In this document: piece after piece, positions 58,396-64,000 of the stretch
Position numbering within the stretch: position 1 is the stretch's first letter
How the letters are laid out: each line of letters starts with the position of its first letter
From: Sinotaia quadrata
Taxonomy: Eukaryota > Mollusca > Gastropoda > Architaenioglossa > Viviparidae
Assembly (NCBI GenBank): GCA_028829895.1
Contig: CM054178.1
Span: 72,931,335-72,995,334, forward strand
Reading direction: 5' to 3'
DNA length: 64,000 bases
Notes under the pieces: generated by a model
Told to the model about the DNA's origin: nothing
Databases searched by the model: none
The model's input: the letters and a program-made list of their open reading frames with translations, nothing else
Program-made: the position numbers and the translations under genes

Positions 58396-61300
58396 ATGGA
58401 TCGCAAACAGGTTATCGAAGACCTGAAAGAAACCGGTATCATGATAGGATACCAGGGTGACGAACTGACTAGCTACATTAAAACTGAGCTAGAGAAAGCG
58501 GAAAAAGCGGAAAAAGAGAGACAAGAGATAGAAAGGGAAGAACGGTTAGCTGCCCGCGAAGCTAAGAAGTTAGAGGCTGAAAGACTAGCTGAAACCGAGG
58601 CTAAACGCATCGCAGCGGACACAGAAGCAAAACGCATCGCAGCGGATACAGAAGCCAAACGCATCGCCGCAGACGCGGAAATAAAACGGTTAGAATGGGA
58701 AGTAAAGAAACTAGAAGTTACCAATCCAAACCGTGATCGCAGAAGCAGTGGTGATTCGCGTTCTAGCGATGGAAATAATCACAGTAGAATTGAAAATATC
58801 ATTCCAAAGATAAATATGGTCCCATTTGATGAGAACAAAGATCAAATAGACGCGTATTTAAAAACGTTTGAAAAGTTAGCCAGAGCAACGAACATTCCAG
58901 CGGAACATTGGGCGATAAATTTATCGGGGTTATTGCAGGGCAGTGCGAAAAACGAGTTCAATAAGCTTAGCGATTCTGAGTCAGATAATTACGACACAGT
59001 CAAGGCCGCATTATTGAAACGTTACAAACTCACAGCAGATACATACCGACGTAAGTTTAAACAGGCCACTAAAGCCAGTTCAGAGACGCACGCACAGTAC
59101 ATACGGCGCGTAGCTGACTTGTTCCAAAGATGGATAGATCTAGCCGAAACTCCACAGACGTACGCAGGTCTTAGGGATGAAATGGTAAAAGACCACATTC
59201 TCGGGTCATACAAATCAGATCTACTGATTCACTTAGCAATAAGGGAAAAATCTACGCTAGAGGAGATAGGCAACGCCGCCGATCGCTTTGATGACGCACA
59301 TTCTCAATTCTCGAACGCACACGCGAACAACAAGTCTCGACCGAACGAACCGCAGACTCGAAAGGATAAGAAAAATGACGGGAAGGCACCTAATGAGCGT
59401 GATGATAAAACATCTAAACCCGACACTAAAAACAAGTCCGACAAACAGAAAGATAAAAAGAATCTTGCATGTTACACTTGTGGTGATAGTGGCCATTTTT
59501 CACGAACATGTCCTGAAAAGAAAACAGCTAAAGTTTACGCAGTAGAAAGTCATACACCTAAAACAGAAAAGTCGAATCGAACACCAGTACAGGCAAACGG
59601 TCACGATACAATCGCTTTGCTTGATACAGGGTGTGAGCTAGACGCTATTGTAAATGCATCATTAGTTAACCGTACCGACTACACAGGGGAGACAATCTCT
59701 GTCACCTTTGCAAACGGCGAACAAGACATTTTACCAGTAGCTGAAGTCTCGATTGTTTCAGACTTTGTAGAAGGAACAGTCAAAGCGGCAGTTATGGAAA
59801 ACTCACCGCATGACGTGATCCTTGGTTGCAAGTATGTTTTGCCGTGCAAAAAACAAACTTCAACTGAACCACCACTGGTTAACGCTGTAACCAGAGCAGC
59901 GAGTAGTAAAGACAAATCTGTAACTGCACCGATGTCTGCCGCACCAGCCGTAGATAAAGCAACAGTTAGCGAGATTAAAATATTACAAGCTGAGGACGAA
60001 ACACTAGACAAGTTACGCAGACAAGCTGTACTTGTTAGTGACGTCAACACTGACGATTCGAATAAGAAAGCGTGCATTATTCTGAAAAAGGGTTTATTGT
60101 ACCGCTATTCGAAGGTGGGAGACGAATTTCGGAAACAATTAGTCGTTCCACAAACCAAACGAAATGACGTATTACGATTAGGTCATGAGAGTCTTTTTGG
60201 TGCACACATGGGTGTACAAAAAACAACTAGTCGTATTACAAGTGAGTTTTATTGGCCGGACATCACTGCCGATATCCGTAGATTCGTGTTAAGTTGCGAC
60301 ACATGCCAGAGAACACAGTCTAAAAATTCAATCAGACCCGCACCGTTAGGAGAGCCTGAACTGATCAGTGAACCCTACAAGCGCGTAGCATTGGATTTGA
60401 TTGGGCCTATAATACCCACATCAACGAGAGGTAATCGATACGTGCTGACCACTATTGATTACGCAACAAGATTCGCCGACGCAGTACCATTGAAAAATAT
60501 TGATACTGAAACTGTCGCCGAAGCCCTTTTCGGTCTTTGGAGTCGTGTTGGAATTCCTACTGAAATTTTGACGGATCAGGGGAGTCAATTCATAGGCAAC
60601 GTAATGAAGGAAGTAAATCGCTTACTTTCCATCAAACATCTTACTTGCACACCATACCACCCCCAGGCAAATGGTCTGATTGAAAAATACAATGGGACAT
60701 TAAAAACAGCACTTAAAAAGCTCGCCACAGATAAACCGAAAGACTGGGACAGATACATCCCTGCCCTACTATTTGCATATAGGGAGGTGCCACAATCTTC
60801 CACCGGGTTCTCACCATTTGAGCTACTTTACGGACGTACTGTACGCGGACCGATGATGATTTTGAAGGCACTTTGGACTGATGAAAAGACAGATGACGAA
60901 GTTAAGACAACTTATACATACGTCACTGACTTAAGAAACCGTCTTGAAACTATAGGCAAGATAGCACGGGAAAACTTGACGATAGCTCAGTCTAGACAGG
61001 CAGAATATTACAATAAGCACACCAAACCTAGAGAATTTGAAGTTAATGACAAAGTGTTACTGTTGCTTCCTGAAGCACATAACAAACTTCAGATGAAATG
61101 GAAGGGGCCCTTTGTAGTTACCGCCAAGCTAGGGGGACTGAACTATAAGGTGCAGACAGGAAAGAGAGAGAAAATCTTTCATGTTAACCTACTCAAAAAG
61201 TACATAAGCCGTGAGGATCAAACCACTCAAGCTGATTTTGTCGTAGCGACGATAGTTACAGAAGACGAGGGGGATACTGATTGCGTCACTGGTACCTTAC

Positions 61301-62733
61301 CAAACTGTCCTCTACAGACGGACGAAACTGTCAAAGACGTTAGGGTAAATGAAGCCTTGACAGAAAGACAGAAAAAAGAAGTGAATGAATTGCTTAATGA
61401 GTTCTCATCTACTCTGACAGACAAACCAGGGTTGACAGACTTAATAGAATTTTCACTGAAGCTGACTGACAACAAACCGATACGTTTGAAGCCGTATCCG
61501 TTGCCACACGCTAAGATAGATGACGTTAGACGTGAGATTAAGACTATGCTAGATCTAGGGGTCATAGAGAAGACTGACAGTGCCTACGGATCACCCATCG
61601 TGTTGATTAAAAAACGTGATAACTCGTTCCGTTTTTGCGTAGACTACCGCAAACTCAATCAAGTGACAGAGTTTTGTGCCGAGCCTCTCCCTGATCCGGA
61701 TCTCATCTTCACTAAGCTAGCTAACGCTCATTACTATACCAAAATAGATTTGTCACGCGGTTTTTGGCAAATCAAGGTCAAGGACACTGATCGACACATA
61801 CTAGCTTTCACTACACCAGTAGGAAACTACACATGGAAAGTTATGCCTTTCGGAGTTTCAAACGCTCCAAGCATTTTTTCTAAAATGATGCGGTCATTGT
61901 TAGAACCACTGTACGGACGCGGAGTTGAGAACTTCATGGATGATTTAATTCTAGGCACCCAGACATGGGAGGAGCACTTAACACTCTTACGAGATGTGCT
62001 AGCCAGATTAAAGCAAGCCAACCTCACTGCCCGCCCTACGAAGTGTGAAATAGCACAATTCTCCTTAGACTTCTTGGGACACAAGTTGAGTCATGGAACT
62101 ATGTCGCCAAGTGAAGCTAAGATAGCACAACTTAAGGACACTTCACAACCGCTAACAAAAACACAAGTTAGAAGTTTTCTTGGTCTTGCTAATTACTACA
62201 GAAAATTCGTACCAGATTTTAGTGCCATTGCATGTCCTCTGACTGACTTGACACGTAAGAATATGCCTACAAAAGTAGTGTGGACTGATGCATGCCAAAA
62301 CGCTTTTGACACACTGAAATCTAGACTGACTTCAGATTTAGTTGTTAAACTGCCAGATCTGACAAAACCATTCTTGTTAAGGACTGATGCTAGCAACACA
62401 GGATTAGGAGCAGTGTTATTACAAGAACACAATGACACCAAACACCCAGTTGCATATGCAAGCCGTAAACTCACAACTACTGAACAGAAATATTCCACCA
62501 GTGAAAAGGAATGTCTTGCAATAGTTTGGGCCATAAAAAAGTTCGAAAACTATTTGTACGGAAAAACCTTTGTCATTGAGTGCGATCACCAGCCGTTAGC
62601 CTTTCTCGGACAGGCGCAATTTACGAACAGCCGTTTAATGCGTTGGTCTTTGTTTCTGACACAGTATGACGCAAATATTCATTACATCAAAGGGTCTTTG
62701 AATGTTGGCGCAGATTACATGAGTCGTGCTTGA
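58396..62733 (+). CDS. gag-pol: Gag-Pol polyprotein, Gmr1-like order (Gag-PR-IN-RT-RH)
   Basis: 1,445 residues in one frame from ATG 58396. Residues 28-107 form a charged coiled coil containing three tandem EAKRIAADT-type nonads (68-94). Residues 135-300 are Gag capsid, whose 210-300 part resembles a SCAN domain (helices around YRRKF 217-221 and RW 245-246). A CCHC zinc knuckle follows (C359, C362, H367, C372). The aspartic protease has D-T-G at 410-412 and ILG at 475-477. Integrase has an H2C2 finger (H597, H604, C634, C637), catalytic D667, D727 and E763 with 35 residues between the last two, and a GPY/F-type module (GPF 904-906, FHVNLLKKY 928-936). Reverse transcriptase spans about 1016-1250, with D1118 and the active-site box F-M-D-D (1180-1183). 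RNase H has D1331, E1372 and D1397. It ends NVGADYMSRA. No dUTPase, chromodomain or envelope is seen. It makes and integrates the element's cDNA. All catalytic residues looked for are intact. Confidence 0.97.
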   Translation: MDRKQVIEDLKETGIMIGYQGDELTSYIKTELEKAEKAEKERQEIEREERLAAREAKKLEAERLAETEAKRIAADTEAKRIAADTEAKRIAADAEIKRLEWEVKKLEVTNPNRDRRSSGDSRSSDGNNHSRIENIIPKINMVPFDENKDQIDAYLKTFEKLARATNIPAEHWAINLSGLLQGSAKNEFNKLSDSESDNYDTVKAALLKRYKLTADTYRRKFKQATKASSETHAQYIRRVADLFQRWIDLAETPQTYAGLRDEMVKDHILGSYKSDLLIHLAIREKSTLEEIGNAADRFDDAHSQFSNAHANNKSRPNEPQTRKDKKNDGKAPNERDDKTSKPDTKNKSDKQKDKKNLACYTCGDSGHFSRTCPEKKTAKVYAVESHTPKTEKSNRTPVQANGHDTIALLDTGCELDAIVNASLVNRTDYTGETISVTFANGEQDILPVAEVSIVSDFVEGTVKAAVMENSPHDVILGCKYVLPCKKQTSTEPPLVNAVTRAASSKDKSVTAPMSAAPAVDKATVSEIKILQAEDETLDKLRRQAVLVSDVNTDDSNKKACIILKKGLLYRYSKVGDEFRKQLVVPQTKRNDVLRLGHESLFGAHMGVQKTTSRITSEFYWPDITADIRRFVLSCDTCQRTQSKNSIRPAPLGEPELISEPYKRVALDLIGPIIPTSTRGNRYVLTTIDYATRFADAVPLKNIDTETVAEALFGLWSRVGIPTEILTDQGSQFIGNVMKEVNRLLSIKHLTCTPYHPQANGLIEKYNGTLKTALKKLATDKPKDWDRYIPALLFAYREVPQSSTGFSPFELLYGRTVRGPMMILKALWTDEKTDDEVKTTYTYVTDLRNRLETIGKIARENLTIAQSRQAEYYNKHTKPREFEVNDKVLLLLPEAHNKLQMKWKGPFVVTAKLGGLNYKVQTGKREKIFHVNLLKKYISREDQTTQADFVVATIVTEDEGDTDCVTGTLPNCPLQTDETVKDVRVNEALTERQKKEVNELLNEFSSTLTDKPGLTDLIEFSLKLTDNKPIRLKPYPLPHAKIDDVRREIKTMLDLGVIEKTDSAYGSPIVLIKKRDNSFRFCVDYRKLNQVTEFCAEPLPDPDLIFTKLANAHYYTKIDLSRGFWQIKVKDTDRHILAFTTPVGNYTWKVMPFGVSNAPSIFSKMMRSLLEPLYGRGVENFMDDLILGTQTWEEHLTLLRDVLARLKQANLTARPTKCEIAQFSLDFLGHKLSHGTMSPSEAKIAQLKDTSQPLTKTQVRSFLGLANYYRKFVPDFSAIACPLTDLTRKNMPTKVVWTDACQNAFDTLKSRLTSDLVVKLPDLTKPFLLRTDASNTGLGAVLLQEHNDTKHPVAYASRKLTTTEQKYSTSEKECLAIVWAIKKFENYLYGKTFVIECDHQPLAFLGQAQFTNSRLMRWSLFLTQYDANIHYIKGSLNVGADYMSRA

Positions 62734-62943
62734 TGCCATCAAGTGCCGGTACTGATAGAATGTTGTTTAATCAATTAACTGAACCCTACGGATTCCTTCC
62801 TGTAAATATGAAATATAGTTGCACACTTTATTTCTAGGAATGTCGAAATTTTTTTTGTGTAAATTTTTCTTCATTGTGGACTTCTACATTTTATCATACA
62901 TAATTTGTAGGAGGCATTTTATCTTTGGCAAGATAAACGCCTC
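62734..62943 (+). other. 3' untranslated segment of the retrotransposon
   Basis: 210 bp between the pol stop and the polypurine tract; no third frame. Confidence 0.7.
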
Positions 62944-62956
62944 AAAAGCAAGGGGG
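62944..62956 (+). other. Polypurine tract
   Basis: 'aaaagcaaggggg' (one pyrimidine) ends exactly where the 3' LTR begins, the expected site for plus-strand priming. Confidence 0.85.
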
Positions 62957-64000
62957 TGTCACAGTCTGATAAAATTGTCCGACTTCGTGACCCACTTGCC
63001 TTGTTCACTTCAAATTCGAATATTTGAAACCCTTGGCCCTTTGTTCCAAGCTTCCTTTTTCTAGGTGCTTCTAGAACAGGTCAAGATGTTATGTAACTTT
63101 AGGACCATTGTCCAGTTCTCGAACCAACCACATGCTTTGCGAACAGTCACGTGATACGCAATATACCTTTCTATATATGTACCCACACGCTTCCGCTCCC
63201 TCACTTCGAGCACATTTTAGCTAATTCCATCAGCTTACTCGGGTCGTGAGAGGCAGCCGGCGCCATAGAGAATCAAGGTACCCTTCGACTTCTCTCAAAG
63301 GTATCATTTTATTTAATAGTATTTGCCTATGTATTGTTTAAGTATGTATTTGTGCTATGTATTATATGATTTCCATATACACTTGAGCATGGTTCAGAGA
63401 AATAGCTGAAAACCTATATGTTACGGAATATAAATTTATTGTAACCATTTTTCCATTTCTGTACTTTAATTTATATTGTTTTAATTCACTAAGAGCCAGA
63501 ATGCTGCGCTCGATATGAATTCTTCATGTAATTCAATTATTGCGTGTAATTTAAATTGTAAATTGTGAAGCGCTCTGTCGGCTTGAATTACCCCTTGTAT
63601 GAACATTAATTTAACGTTGTACCTATTTTATTGCTTCATACGTCATGACTGTTAAATGGAACACATGTGAGACGATTATATTTTTTTTAAATCTAATTGT
63701 AAGCGACGCGAAGTCGAAACTCTTTGTTCAGCGCATTTAATTGAGCCATGCCTAGGTAGGACCTGTTAGGTTGAGAATTATATCCAAACACGTTGCATCC
63801 ACAGGTCGGCTCATGGTTCATGTTCACCCATGCCTCACCTGCATTAGCTTATTGGTGTAAGCGTGTCGAAATCCACTCTGAGGGCCATGCTGCAAAAATT
63901 CCAGTTCCTAGCCACTAACAAAGGGACATCATTCCTTATGCACCACGTGTGTCGTAAAAGGGGGACTGAGGGAACGAACCGGCATGACTGAGTGTTGAGA
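62957..64000 (+). repeat. 3' long terminal repeat, cut by window end
   Basis: It aligns base for base with 56231-57275 apart from nine substitutions and one single-base gap. The substitutions cluster in the second half (from about 63550). The TATA and E-box positions are identical to the 5' copy. About 500 bp should lie beyond the window. Confidence 0.97.

Larger units (their letters stand above)
56231..64000 (+). mobile_element. Gmr1-like Ty3/gypsy LTR retrotransposon (3' end outside window)
   Basis: The layout is LTR (56231 to about 57777), leader, single Gag-Pol frame (58396-62733), polypurine tract (62944-62956) and second LTR from 62957 to beyond the window. The LTRs begin with identical TGTCACAG. 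By eye the 1,044 shared bases differ at nine positions and one 1-nt gap (about 99% identity). The reverse transcriptase, RNase H and integrase are Ty3/gypsy in sequence, yet integrase precedes reverse transcriptase, as known for the Gmr1 group first described from deuterostomes. No envelope frame is present between the pol stop and the polypurine tract (only 210 bp). The coding frame has no stop or frameshift, so the copy is young and possibly competent. Confidence 0.93.

Noticed and set aside
62734..63064. Possible envelope or accessory frame after pol
   Set aside because: Only 210 bp separate the pol stop from the polypurine tract, and the frame at 62819-63064 merely runs across the tract into the LTR.

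Overview
The window looks like a stretch of an intron-rich, AT-rich animal genome, most likely a mollusc or another lophotrochozoan. The reasons are: almost no open frame longer than about 150 codons outside one mobile element, splice-like exon ends, long gene-free intervals full of micro- and minisatellites, and transposons of the kinds that crowd molluscan genomes (a Gmr1-type Ty3/gypsy element, a Mutator-like transposase relic with the molluscan-style N-terminus, hAT- and piggyBac-type MITEs, a tRNA-derived SINE). Nothing bacterial is present: no operons, no rRNA, no CRISPR. The species assignment is inference.

Layout. 1-6 kb: a 44-bp minisatellite, a broken Mutator-like transposase start on the minus strand, and a well-marked terminal exon (1761-1894, plus) of an unrecognised gene. 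6-21 kb: intergenic or intronic DNA with many tandem arrays, an ETS-rich promoter-like patch near 11.7 kb, a hAT-type MITE with a perfect 8-bp target duplication (16806-17074), a 71-bp array carrying seven CCAAT/NF-Y-type sites (19.5-20.0 kb) and a piggyBac-type MITE (20128-20307). 21.0-21.7 kb: the one clear host gene, a GNAT-family acetyltransferase on the minus strand, whose coding exon follows a good splice acceptor. 23.3-24.9 kb: a strongly A+C-skewed segment that still reads as a decayed Gln/Thr/Arg-rich coding sequence. 27.6-28.0 kb: a candidate two-exon small gene whose stop codon falls in a 40-bp repeat that reiterates a poly(A) signal four times. 28-56 kb: mostly minisatellites (39-, 54-, 43-, 32-, 40-, 38-, 39-bp units and others), two SINE-like pieces, arrays and promoter-like sequence with perfect CRE palindromes (33.7-34.9 kb), and a few isolated exon-like open frames (33.8, 43.8, 44.5, 49.6 kb).

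56231 to the window end is a nearly complete LTR retrotransposon. It has a 5' LTR (about 1.55 kb), a leader, one uninterrupted 1,445-codon Gag-Pol frame, a polypurine tract and the first 1,044 bp of the 3' LTR. Domain order is coiled-coil/Gag with a SCAN-like capsid segment, zinc knuckle, protease, integrase (H2C2, DDE, GPY/F), then reverse transcriptase and RNase H. The enzyme sequences are Ty3/gypsy-type, but the integrase lies upstream of the RT, as in Ty1/copia; this is the hallmark of the Gmr1-like lineage. The LTRs differ by only about 1%, so the copy is young. It is the most interesting system in the window.
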